Shown piece by piece: positions 16,483 to 24,260 of a stretch of 33,497 bases of DNA. The notes under the pieces are model-generated. The model searched no databases. It saw only the letters and a list, made by a program, of their open reading frames with translations, and was not told the DNA's origin. Position numbers and translations under genes: made by a program. This DNA comes from Shewanella sp. Isolate13. GTDB taxonomy: Bacteria; Pseudomonadota; Gammaproteobacteria; Enterobacterales; Shewanellaceae. Every line of letters starts with the position of its first letter. The first letter of the stretch is position 1. The DNA lies in the NCBI RefSeq assembly GCF_022398325.1, contig NZ_JAKEVD010000040.1, positions 1 to 33,497 of the forward strand, written 5' to 3'.

Positions 16483-17436
16483 ATTTTAATATGACGCTCG
16501 CACGTTTGGTCGATAGTTGTTGGAAAAATGCGCATTGTCATTATTCAATAAAACTTAAATAATAACAATGCATTAAGTGAAATCGCTGATAACTGTATTC
16601 AATACACCTTTGGTAAAAGTGCGTTCGCACACTTTGCTTGCGTGTAATCCCATGATAAATGAGTTCACCAACGACGCCGTGTAGATACGGCTGCGGGCTT
16701 AGGTTTTAGGGCCGCTCTAAGACATCCATGTCATCGCGGCATTTGTGAATCCATTCACATCAGATGAAACCGCAGAGCGTATAGGGATACTTTCCGTTAT
16801 AAAAAAGTACAGCGTCTCGTTGCAGTGTATGCACATAAGGCCGTTTCTTCACATCTAACCCATAGGGATATGGGAAATGTCATTATGATGTAGGGAGCAT
16901 CATTGACCATGTGATCACGACATTCAGACATCCTGTCCAGCACCCGCTGCAGGCGATTGATAGCTATGAAGCTACCGGTTCGAACATATCAATTGGTCAC
17001 ACCAAACAAAAATGTAACCAGCCTTCATTGCAAGGCTAACTCACCTTGGTGCACTTGGTGAAAGTCTAGCGCTTCGTGGTAAAGTTAGCCTGTAGCTGAA
17101 TATGTAACCACTTCAGTGGCTGAGAAATTAGGAGCTTACCTGTGAGTAAAGCGAAGCTTTGTGTTTCTCGTGAAAAAGCTTGATTACTTGTGCTTAATAA
17201 TCTTTCACCATGTCACGGAGGGTCAAGCTACGCATAAAGGTGTCATTATCGCTGAGGGGCATCTAATGCAGGAGCCTATTCACATATGTATAAGTATTGC
17301 AGCAAAGTTTTTAGTTTCATAGTTTGTTTGTTACCAATAAGGCCTAGGTTTGTCGAAGGGGTTTAACTTACGCGGTTTGTTTGGTATATTTTATACAATG
17401 AGTTCTGTATGATGTAATTTTTAATAAAAAGGTAAT
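16483..17436. other. about 950 bp non-coding, palindrome-rich region
   Basis: No convincing coding frame in either strand. Contents: palindromes GTGCGTTCGCAC (near 16619), GACAT-CC-ATGTC (near 16720) and GTGAAT-CC-ATTCAC (16745-16758); a stem-loop repeat unit at 17007-17039; a GGCTAAC...GTTAGCC pair (17034-17090); and the promoter of the DHDPS-like gene, tentatively TTTAAC (17362) - 17 bp - TATATT (17385). The many short palindromes with two-base loops suggest a dispersed intergenic repeat rather than a decayed gene. Confidence 0.5.
17007..17039. repeat. stem-loop repeat, copy 1
   Basis: CAAAAATGTAA followed by AGCCTT-CATTGC-AAGGCT and AA. It shares its lead sequence and layout with the unit at 18770-18800, while the stem arms differ in a compensatory way (AGCCTT/AAGGCT against AGCTTC/GAAGCT). 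Confidence 0.55.
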
Positions 17437-18408
17437 ATGATGGAAACAAATAACACAGATTGGCGCTATACGGTTATGCCGGCCGTGTTTACATGGCTAA
17501 AAGAGTCAGAATCCGGTGCCCTTGAAATAGACCTTGAAGCAACACAAAAATACGCTGCAGACATTTTGAAAGTTCAAGGCAAGGGCGGCAGTAGAATGGG
17601 GGGGCTTGTTGGCTCTGGCACTCTAGGTGAGAATAGCTACCTAAGCTCTGAGCAGCGTCTTTCTTTACTTAAAGCCCTTTCTGATGTTGCTAAACAATAC
17701 AATGTTCCATTAATCAGTGGCGCTGCGGCAGAAACTAAAGAAGAGCTTGCCACAATCGTTGCAGAACTCGCGACGGTTGGCGTGGATACCGTGATGGTGA
17801 TGCCACCAAAAACTAAGGAAGCACCTTCTGACGAAGAAATGTATGCTTACTATGAGCTTTCTGCAATAGCTGCAAAAGAGGCTGGCATAACAATTATGCC
17901 TTACAACAACCCTGATGCAGCCGGATATCATGCGCTTTCAACAGATATTCTTAGAAGACTTGCTGCGCTACCTGAAGTAACGGCTCTTAAAATATCAACG
18001 ACAGATGTTTCAACTATTGAAACACTGATGTTAGAGAACAAAGATTTAAAAATTTTGGCAGGCGTTGACACTGTAACTGTACATGCAGGACTTGCTGGGG
18101 CATGCGGTGGAATTACCGGTGTAGGTTGTATATTCCCAAAAGCCAGCGTATCTATGCAGGAATATGTGAATAATGGCGAATGGACTGAGGCAAACAAAAT
18201 TTCTCAGGCTATGAATTCTATATCATACCTTGATGCACAGCCGTTGCTTATGGAATATCTCAAGTTTGCTTTTGGTATTCACCATAATGACGCTGATGGC
18301 GGTCTTCGTACCCTTGGTAAGAAGTTAACTCAAGAGCAAATTGATGATGTCCGCGCAAGATATATTCTAGCAAAACAAAGACTTGAAGTTCTGGGTTTAG
18401 CTGACTAA
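17437..18408 (+). CDS. dihydrodipicolinate synthase/N-acetylneuraminate lyase family protein
   Basis: 323 aa, with AAAAAGG just before ATG 17437. The class I aldolase TIM-barrel family is recognised by GTLGEN (61-66, the GTTGE phosphate/carboxylate motif), MPYNNP with catalytic Tyr156, and TALKIST with Schiff-base Lys185, followed by AGVDT and GGITGVGCIFP. Members condense or cleave pyruvate with an aldehyde. Length and motif variants (GTLGEN rather than GTTGES; a long 301-323 tail) suggest it is not the housekeeping DapA of lysine synthesis but a catabolic or modified-sugar paralogue; the substrate cannot be read from sequence. It stands alone in the islet, flanked by two copies of a stem-loop repeat and closed by its own terminator, so it may have been acquired. 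Confidence 0.82.
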   Translation: MMETNNTDWRYTVMPAVFTWLKESESGALEIDLEATQKYAADILKVQGKGGSRMGGLVGSGTLGENSYLSSEQRLSLLKALSDVAKQYNVPLISGAAAETKEELATIVAELATVGVDTVMVMPPKTKEAPSDEEMYAYYELSAIAAKEAGITIMPYNNPDAAGYHALSTDILRRLAALPEVTALKISTTDVSTIETLMLENKDLKILAGVDTVTVHAGLAGACGGITGVGCIFPKASVSMQEYVNNGEWTEANKISQAMNSISYLDAQPLLMEYLKFAFGIHHNDADGGLRTLGKKLTQEQIDDVRARYILAKQRLEVLGLAD

Positions 18409-18430
18409 TCCTTTTAAATCTTCAAAAAAG

Positions 18431-18457
18431 AAAGCTCCGTTTTTACGGGGCTTTTTT
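18431..18457 (+). terminator. rho-independent terminator after the DHDPS-like gene
   Basis: Stem AAAGCTCCGT / ACGGGGCTTT (one G-T pair) with loop TTTT, followed by T6, 23 bp past the stop. Confidence 0.88.
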
Positions 18458-18484
18458 GTCCATTTTCGGAATTAAAAGCTGTGC

Positions 18485-18643
18485 TTAATTTGCGGGGTTA
18501 TCAAGATATTCCTTTTTTAACATCTTATAGCCTTCAGGCAAGCAATAATCGACTACGCCTATTGCACCAATATCATTCTGTCCGAGCTTCCAAGGATGGT
18601 ATTTGCATGGATATCCATATCTAATAGCCAGTTCAGCATCCAT
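18485..18643 (-). CDS. short ORF, probably remnant of a lost gene
   Basis: 52 codons from ATG 18643 (MDAELAIRYGYPCKYHPWKL...). The frame stays open a further 11 codons upstream with protein-like sequence (VNRIFVLRTRS) and no good start codon before a stop. The composition is balanced, with Trp, Cys, His and Pro (GYPCKYHPWKLGQNDIGAIG, VVDYCLPEGYKMLKKEYL), unlike random AT-rich sequence. No ribosome site was found. It looks like the 3' end of a gene whose 5' part is gone, or a very small gene. It faces the terminator of the DHDPS-like gene. I do not recognise the family. Confidence 0.35.
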   Translation of the reverse strand: MDAELAIRYGYPCKYHPWKLGQNDIGAIGVVDYCLPEGYKMLKKEYLDNPAN

Positions 18644-18687
18644 GCTTCTCGTTCGTAGCACAAAGATTCGGTTTACTCACCGTATCA

Positions 18688-18758
18688 GGGAAGTGTTTGC
18701 ACTTTTGCCCACTGAGGCGATTAGCAACCATTAAGCAATAATCAAGAACACACTTCCC
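18688..18758. repeat. long-spaced inverted repeat
   Basis: GGGAAGTGTTT (18688-18698) and AACACACTTCCC (18747-18758) are near-perfect inverted repeats 48 bp apart. It could be the ends of a small decayed element or a structured transcript. No coding sequence lies between them. Confidence 0.45.
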
Positions 18759-18769
18759 GGTAACGAACA

Positions 18770-18800
18770 CAAAAATGTAATAAGCTTCATTCGAAGCTAA
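18770..18800. repeat. stem-loop repeat, copy 2
   Basis: CAAAAATGTAA then AGCTTC-ATTC-GAAGCT and AA; partner of the unit at 17007-17039. The two bracket the DHDPS-like gene. Confidence 0.55.
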
Positions 18801-18860
18801 GCTTTTTTAAGCTTAAATTAAGATAGGACTATTAATTCTGATTTAGATCCGTTAAAAATA

Positions 18861-18874
18861 TTGATACAAATCAA
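18861..18874. promoter_or_regulatory. FNR/EtrA-type binding site upstream of the AraC gene
   Basis: TTGATACAAATCAA is an exact match to the FNR-family consensus TTGAT-N4-ATCAA. Its centre is about 23 bases before the ATG at 18891, close enough to overlap the transcription start or the 5' leader, which would favour repression. The match is seen directly; regulation is inferred. Confidence 0.6.
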
Positions 18875-18890
18875 TTTCTAAAAGAGTTAA

Positions 18891-19925
18891 ATGGATCAGG
18901 CCTGTAGCTATAAACCTCATATTCGGGTAGGAGATCAGTCTTATCCAGCGTACGAGCTAAAGAATCTGTTTCGTTACTTGAAGCAGAACTTTGCCAATGA
19001 GGTTGTCGATCGCCTCTACAGCGACATAGGCATAGGCGAATCGGAACTGATGGTGAGTCAGTTTGTCTATGTGTGGCAGGTTGATTATGCAATGAACTAT
19101 ATGCGACAACTTAGCTCTGATCCCGAAACCGCCGCCAAAGCTGCATCAAGTTATAAAGTTGCCCAACTCGATGTATTGTTACCTCATCTGGCACAATTTG
19201 ACACCTTAGGTGAGTGTTTACAGTTTGCGATTTCTCACCCCGAATTAGTGGGTAGCTTTTCAGATAACTTATTAAGAAATGACGATGGACGCTTGTATGT
19301 CAGGTGGTTAAATACCAATAAAGTCGATGTAGAGCGTTACAGTTTTCAATTTCAACACAGTATTTGCTCCCTGTTGGCTTTTGCTAAAGAGCTCACCGGA
19401 GAGAAGATTCGAGTCTCCCATATTGCCTTAGCCGAGCCTGTACGAGAGGTTGAATTCTTATCTGCGCAGTCTGGGGCCGAAATTATATTTGATAGTGAGT
19501 TCTTCGAGTGGTCAATTGAGCACCACTATTTAGCGCTGCCCGTGACTTACTCTTTCGAACATGCAGCGGTAAAGCTAGGGGCTGAGAGCTCGGAATCGTA
19601 TATATCGCAGATCTTGGCGATATTAAGAGAGCTGGCACCTGAATTACCGAGTATGGAGGCGATGGCCGAACTGCAAAATATCAGCGCTAGAACCCTTAGG
19701 CGTAGACTCGCTTCGGCTAATACCAGTTATCAGAAGTTGGTGGATCAGGTGCGCTGTCAGATGGCAATCGATCTGATTTTAACTAGCGATTACTCCATAG
19801 ATGAAATCTCGGATCTGATGGGCTTTGGTGATGTGAGCCATTTTAGACAAAGCTTTAAACATTGGATTGGCCATCCTCCTGGGTACTTTCACCGCCTTAA
19901 TCGCCCTTTAACTCGTGATGAGTAA
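18891..19925 (+). CDS. AraC-family transcriptional regulator (OruR/ArgR-like N-terminal domain)
   Basis: 344 aa from ATG 18891, with AAGAG upstream. Residues about 20-210 resemble the AraC_E/arabinose-binding-like domain of the OruR/ORF6N type (DTLGECLQFAISHPELVGSF; VREVEFLSAQSGAEIIF). The C-terminal AraC DNA-binding domain (about 245-338) has two helix-turn-helices: ELQNISARTLRRRLASANTSY and SIDEISDLMGFGDVSHFRQS, ending FKHWIGHPPGYFHR. Such regulators sense small metabolites and activate adjacent genes. It converges with the diheme lipoprotein gene, with only 15 bp between the stop codons, so these or the beta-helix gene are the obvious targets. A perfect FNR-type palindrome directly before its start suggests oxygen control. 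Confidence 0.88.
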   Translation: MDQACSYKPHIRVGDQSYPAYELKNLFRYLKQNFANEVVDRLYSDIGIGESELMVSQFVYVWQVDYAMNYMRQLSSDPETAAKAASSYKVAQLDVLLPHLAQFDTLGECLQFAISHPELVGSFSDNLLRNDDGRLYVRWLNTNKVDVERYSFQFQHSICSLLAFAKELTGEKIRVSHIALAEPVREVEFLSAQSGAEIIFDSEFFEWSIEHHYLALPVTYSFEHAAVKLGAESSESYISQILAILRELAPELPSMEAMAELQNISARTLRRRLASANTSYQKLVDQVRCQMAIDLILTSDYSIDEISDLMGFGDVSHFRQSFKHWIGHPPGYFHRLNRPLTRDE

Positions 19926-19932
19926 AGGGCGT
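19903..19932. terminator. hairpin shared by convergent gene ends
   Basis: CGCCCTTTA (19903-19911) / TAAAGGGCG (19924-19932) forms a perfect 9-bp stem across the last codons of the AraC gene, next to the stop of the diheme lipoprotein gene. The T-run is weak, but the position fits a bidirectional terminator. Confidence 0.5.
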
Positions 19933-19940
19933 TGTGTTGA

Positions 19941-21119
19941 TTATTGTTGGCAGTTACCGAGTTCTGGCGCCATTTGATCAATCCACTGTTCAATGAGAGC
20001 TACCGCATCAGTATGAGCGATACTTCGGCCTATCGGAGGCATTCTGTCTTTAGGCTCATTGAGCTCCTGCCTATAGACGAGTATCGAGTGCTCACCATCA
20101 CCAGGAATGATGTCATAAGACAAGCCCTTAGCGCCGCCGTCCCAACCGGGAGGCTGCTTGCAGATCCCATATTCAAAGCTAGTATGATCCACATAAAACC
20201 CCAATCTTAATCCTGATATGCTGGCAAACCCCTGTGGGTTGTGGCAGTGGCCGCAATTGACATCTAAATAACCTTTGGCTCTTACGGTTAACGGCGCAGA
20301 CTCGTCAAAAATGTCATAGGCCTTGCCAACCTGAGCAAGCTCTGGCAGATCGTTAAGTAATCCAAGTTGCTGCCACAGTAGCAATTGATTGAGCTCGTTA
20401 CCTTGGTGAACGATAGGGCGATTAAGTAGGTGGGCTTTTAACCCGATAGGCTCAATACGACTGTTGTCAGCACTGGTTTGATGACAGAGCTTACATTCGG
20501 CTCTACTCGGGACATGATAATCGAAGCTTTGGCGCTCACCTTGGTGGTTTAGGCTATGAGCGATATCTTTACCAGCGACTTGCAGCACTGCTTCTCCGTC
20601 TTGCCAGATATAGGGCAGGGTCGTCCAGCCTGTCTCTCTGTGGACAAGCAATCGAGTCTCGATAAGTACCTCATTGTTGGCACCGATGACTTGGGTATCA
20701 AAGGGTAAAGAAAAGCTTTTGACAAGGACGGTCCCAACTGGCATATCGAATGTCGCTGTGGCGTCATAGCTAACGGTTTTACCTTCGGGAACGAAGATGA
20801 AACGATGTTTACTGGCATAGTTAGAGAAGAGCTCAGTGGACAACTGGTACGGGATCCCAGGTGAGACAGGAGAGTCTGTTGGAATACTGGGATCGATAAA
20901 CAGACCATATTGCGCCAAGGACTCGCAATCTTCATTCATGAGAGCATCCCAGTTAACCTCGCTGGTGTTCGCTTCACAGGCTGAGCTTGGTGCGGGATCG
21001 GGTGTTGGGTCGGGAGTGACGGTCGGCGTTTCTGGTTGTGAAACGACTTCGGCAGAATCGTCAGAACCGCCACAGCTAATTAAAGGCATGAGTAGGGTAA
21101 GTAGAATGAGTTTACGCAT
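19941..21119 (-). CDS. SO2930-family diheme c-type cytochrome lipoprotein
   Basis: 392 aa. A lipobox LISC (Cys16) is followed by a Pro/Thr/Asp spacer (PTVTPDPTPDPAP) of the kind that tethers outer-membrane lipoproteins. The family core (about 88-175: YQLSTELFSNYASKHRFIF.., PVGTVLVKSFSLP, ETRLLVHRETGWTTLPYIW) is strongly similar to the C-terminal half of the neighbouring 884-aa protein. Two heme motifs: CKLCH (209-213) and CGHCH (289-293); the C-terminal IPGDGEHSILVYRQ..DRMPPIGRS is also family-typical. This is the TIGR03806 (HNE_0200/SO2930) family, which usually pairs with a beta-helix protein (TIGR03805) in unknown function. It is downstream of the fused paralogue on the same strand, but separated by a strong terminator. 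Confidence 0.86.
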   Translation of the reverse strand: MRKLILLTLLMPLISCGGSDDSAEVVSQPETPTVTPDPTPDPAPSSACEANTSEVNWDALMNEDCESLAQYGLFIDPSIPTDSPVSPGIPYQLSTELFSNYASKHRFIFVPEGKTVSYDATATFDMPVGTVLVKSFSLPFDTQVIGANNEVLIETRLLVHRETGWTTLPYIWQDGEAVLQVAGKDIAHSLNHQGERQSFDYHVPSRAECKLCHQTSADNSRIEPIGLKAHLLNRPIVHQGNELNQLLLWQQLGLLNDLPELAQVGKAYDIFDESAPLTVRAKGYLDVNCGHCHNPQGFASISGLRLGFYVDHTSFEYGICKQPPGWDGGAKGLSYDIIPGDGEHSILVYRQELNEPKDRMPPIGRSIAHTDAVALIEQWIDQMAPELGNCQQ

Positions 21120-21151
21120 ACAGCACCTAAGATTATCTATTTTGGTGTTAG

Positions 21152-21178
21152 AAAAAAGGCCGGGAGTTCCCGGCCTTT
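21152..21178 (-). terminator. rho-independent terminator between the two diheme genes
   Basis: Read on the minus strand, AAAGGCCGGGA / TCCCGGCCTTT form an 11-bp GC-rich stem with a two-base loop and a T6 run. It closes the 884-aa gene transcript before the 392-aa gene. Confidence 0.88.
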
Positions 21179-21223
21179 ATAGTGATGAGTGCTTAGCTAA
21201 ATAATTAGATTGGCTCTCATCTC

Positions 21224-21255
21224 ATGACTTAGTACTAGTTATGACTTAGTACTAG
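21224..21255. repeat. 15-bp direct duplication
   Basis: ATGACTTAGTACTAG occurs twice (21224-21238 and 21241-21255), separated by TT, just after the stop region of the 884-aa gene. It is probably replication slippage. Confidence 0.7.
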
Positions 21256-21259
21256 CCTG

Positions 21260-23914
21260 CTAGTTAGAACAGCTTGCTTGAGGCAGACGCTTAATCCATT
21301 CATTGATAAGGGCAACACCCTCAGCATGGGATAGGCTACGGCCAATCTCTGGCATTCTGTCACCTGGATCATTCGACTCCATTCTAAAGTGCAGAATCGA
21401 CTCTTCAGGGCTACCGGGCACGATATCAAAACCAAGTGATCCGCCACCATAGGCAACAGGCGATTTACACGTACCATGTGATAAACCTGCATCTTCATCG
21501 TAGGCTCTCCAGTACTCAAGTTTTAAGCCTGTGTTTGAAGCGTTACCTTCTGGGCGATGACAGTGGGCGCAGTTGATGTCTAAGTAACCCTTAGCCGTTT
21601 TCATTAGATCGGCATCAGACATCTGGGCAAGGTTTACTTCATCGCCATCGTTAAAGGCAGGTACAGCATCAATGCTTGCTAGCTCTGGTAGGCCTTGTAA
21701 TATGCCAGCAGCTTGCCACTTAAGTAGCTGGTTCATGCTGCCATCGCTATAGCTATAATCCTTATTGAGATTACGCGCTTTAGTACCGATAGGGGCAAAC
21801 TTAGCTGGGCTGTCAGCATCAGCTTTTAACTGGTGGCACTGTTTACACTGGTTCATGCTTGGCACGACATAGTCAAACTCCATGTCTTCGCCATTATGCA
21901 TCACGCTCTTGCCTTGAATCGCTCCTGCTTTGGCCAAAACAGCGTCAGATTTTTCAGCATTCCAAACATAAGGCAGTGCAGTCCAACCGGTTTCACGCTT
22001 GATCAATAGGCGTGTTTCAACTAGATCCTCGTTCGCAATACCACGCTTGCTGGTGTTAGCAGGTAGGGCAAAAGACTTAACGATAACGCTGCCGACTGGG
22101 AACTCAAATGACTCATTCTCTGAGTAGTTGGCTTTTTGACCTTCTGGTATAAATACATAGCGATACTTACTCGAATAATCGGTAAATAGCTGGGTATTCA
22201 TGTCGTAAGGCATACCGCCAGAGTTCGGTGCGTCCGTTGGGTTCTTCATATCGGCGAATAGGTTGTAGTCAGACAGGTTAGGGCAGTTGGCTTTAAGTAG
22301 CGCGTCCCAAGAGGCATTTGAGCCTTCAGCCTTACACAGACTGAGATCTCCATCGCCATCTAGGCCACCTTCACCTTCGCCTATGCTGCCACCGCCACCA
22401 ACGAGGTTACCACCGTCACAACCTTCTGTTTCATCATCAACGCCACAACCGAAAATCTGCTCGCCAAATGTCACGGTATGAACCGGAAGGCTCACCTGCT
22501 GACAATCCATAATCTCGGTTTGAGTCTTCTCAAATAGGAACTCGGGACTGGCCATATCGGTATTGTCGTTTGCATACAGACGACCAAAGGAGACATCGCC
22601 GTTATTGCTGGCACAGATGTTATCACTGCCATCTGCTGCAAAAGGTAGCTCCTGCAAGCCAAGGTATGCTGCGGTGCCGTTATTGGAAAGTAACTCACCT
22701 AAACCATCATAAAGTACGCCAGGGAATTGGCCATGAGTAAACAGGTAACCTTTGATGATGTCATCGATAAGGTATCCATTTGGCTTCTGACCATAGCCTT
22801 CAATCACGTTATCGTGCAGATATATATTACGGGGCGTTGGACGCCAGCCATCTTCGATAGGTTGACCGGGTTGACCATAGTTAGCGACGAAAGTCTCGAT
22901 ATCTGGCTCGGCGATGAAGAAGCTTGAGATAGTCACACCCATGGTATCGTGATTGGTGATCTCGTTGTTAAAGATCTCCACATCATCGGTAGAGAGAATA
23001 ATCATACCGGTTCCTGGTGGAACGATATGTACACCTGCTGGGTTGGCTGAGGCGTTGGCAAAGTTCTTGGTATTGTTGTCGTAGACTTTGTTATTAAAGA
23101 TCCGCACACTCGAGCCGTATCTGTGGTTGCCGATAGGTAGGTCGAATACCAAAATACCACCAGTATTACCCATGGCTTCGTTGTCATATACGTCGGCATA
23201 TTTCGAGTTTTCAATCTCAATACCGGCAACGTTTTCTTTGGCGATATTACGTCGTACGACAATATACTCAGACTGCCCGACATAGATCCCCGCATCGGCG
23301 CTACCACGTACATAAGTATCTTCAATTAGAATGTTCTCACACTCAACAGGGTAGAGACCGTAAGCGCCATTACCTTCATCTAGCTCACCTTCCCAAACCG
23401 TAGCGAGTCGACGAAGAATAATCCCATTGGTGTTTTTAAGCTTAATACCGTTGTTTTTGGCTTCGTTGACCGAGAGGTCTTGAATGATAATATTGAGCGC
23501 ATTCTGAACGAAGATACCGTCACCGGAGTTCGCCTTGGAGAAGTCAAGAATCGTCTCTTCCATGCCATAGCCCATGATGGTGACATTTTTTGCATAACTG
23601 CCGTCACCGTCGACATCGCCGTCAAAAAGTAGTGTCGACTCGATCTCAAAATTACCTTTAGGTAGCACGATAACGTCACCGCTTTGTGCATTAATCAGGG
23701 CCTCTTGAATACGGATGGTGAGGTTTTCACCATCTTCAACCATGATGGCGCCATCAGGGAAGCTAGGGCCGGGATCTGGCGTCGGTGTGACAACGGCTGT
23801 GTCATCTTCGGCTACGTTGGGTTCGTCATCGTCTGATGAACAAGCTCCTAGGCTTATTGCTACAGCGCTGGCAATTAAGGTTGGCATAAGCCATGAAGGT
23901 TTCTTGTTGAGCAT
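21260..23914 (-). CDS. lipoprotein fusing a parallel beta-helix domain to a SO2930-type diheme domain
   Basis: 884 aa. The signal peptide has lipobox LGAC (Cys25) followed by an acidic spacer (SSDDDEPNVAEDDT). Residues about 55-350 are beta-helix repeats typical of TIGR03805 (GDVIVLPKGNFEIESTLLF; NVTIMGYG; NNGIKLKNTNGIILRR; ENILIEDTYVRGSADAGIYV; ENVAGIEIENS), a fold of carbohydrate-active or adhesive surface proteins. A Gly-rich linker (about 505-525, GGNLVGGGGSIGEGEGGLDG) joins it to the diheme domain, with hemes CKQCH (690-694) and CAHCH (782-786) and the family motifs FPVGSVIVKSFALP and ETRLLIKRETGWTALPYVW. TIGR03805 and TIGR03806 occur as neighbours or fused; here both states coexist, because the 392-aa gene is a second diheme domain. 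Probably an outer-membrane protein. The role is unknown. A perfect CRP-type site lies about 160 bp upstream. Confidence 0.86.
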   Translation of the reverse strand: MLNKKPSWLMPTLIASAVAISLGACSSDDDEPNVAEDDTAVVTPTPDPGPSFPDGAIMVEDGENLTIRIQEALINAQSGDVIVLPKGNFEIESTLLFDGDVDGDGSYAKNVTIMGYGMEETILDFSKANSGDGIFVQNALNIIIQDLSVNEAKNNGIKLKNTNGIILRRLATVWEGELDEGNGAYGLYPVECENILIEDTYVRGSADAGIYVGQSEYIVVRRNIAKENVAGIEIENSKYADVYDNEAMGNTGGILVFDLPIGNHRYGSSVRIFNNKVYDNNTKNFANASANPAGVHIVPPGTGMIILSTDDVEIFNNEITNHDTMGVTISSFFIAEPDIETFVANYGQPGQPIEDGWRPTPRNIYLHDNVIEGYGQKPNGYLIDDIIKGYLFTHGQFPGVLYDGLGELLSNNGTAAYLGLQELPFAADGSDNICASNNGDVSFGRLYANDNTDMASPEFLFEKTQTEIMDCQQVSLPVHTVTFGEQIFGCGVDDETEGCDGGNLVGGGGSIGEGEGGLDGDGDLSLCKAEGSNASWDALLKANCPNLSDYNLFADMKNPTDAPNSGGMPYDMNTQLFTDYSSKYRYVFIPEGQKANYSENESFEFPVGSVIVKSFALPANTSKRGIANEDLVETRLLIKRETGWTALPYVWNAEKSDAVLAKAGAIQGKSVMHNGEDMEFDYVVPSMNQCKQCHQLKADADSPAKFAPIGTKARNLNKDYSYSDGSMNQLLKWQAAGILQGLPELASIDAVPAFNDGDEVNLAQMSDADLMKTAKGYLDINCAHCHRPEGNASNTGLKLEYWRAYDEDAGLSHGTCKSPVAYGGGSLGFDIVPGSPEESILHFRMESNDPGDRMPEIGRSLSHAEGVALINEWIKRLPQASCSN

Positions 23915-24074
23915 AGCGTCTCCAAATTTATTTTTATTATGCGACTACTAGATTGCACTGGCGTACAAGATAAGCAATGTGAAATGTGGTCAACAATTAA
24001 TTAACATTGTGTTATCAGTTGTGTTTTTGATAGCAGGTTAAACGCTTAAGCAAGGCTTACTATTTGAAATTTAA

Positions 24075-24090
24075 TGTGAACAAGGTCACA
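24075..24090. promoter_or_regulatory. CRP-type binding site upstream of the beta-helix/diheme gene
   Basis: TGTGAACAAGGTCACA is an exact TGTGA-N6-TCACA, and the palindrome extends outwards (AA/TT). It sits about 160 bp before the ATG at 23914, facing only that gene. In Shewanella, CRP controls many respiratory and cytochrome genes, so this fits. No clear -35/-10 could be assigned. Confidence 0.65.
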
Positions 24091-24260
24091 TTTAAACGGG
24101 TGTATGGATTTAGGTCTGCTTGAGAAATTGACTAATAATTTTACCGAACTGTGGCGGGTTAATTAATGGTCTCGACGCTTTGTGACGATTGTATTTTGTC
24201 TAGTTTAATCTAACTTCCTGCCGACTTTAGAAATGTAAAACAATTTAACTTCATGGGTTT

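Noticed and set aside
16744..16759. TGTGAATCCATTCACA, an exact TGTGA-N6-TCACA match in the non-coding block
   Set aside because: It is one of several adjacent palindromes with the same two-base CC centre and lies about 680 bp from the nearest gene start, so it is more likely part of the repeat than a CRP operator.
17034..17090. GGCTAAC...GTTAGCC pair, 57 bp, resembling a minimal attC
   Set aside because: The core motifs and part of the arms pair, but one arm overlaps the stem-loop repeat and no cassette gene adjoins it. It is kept as a possibility only.
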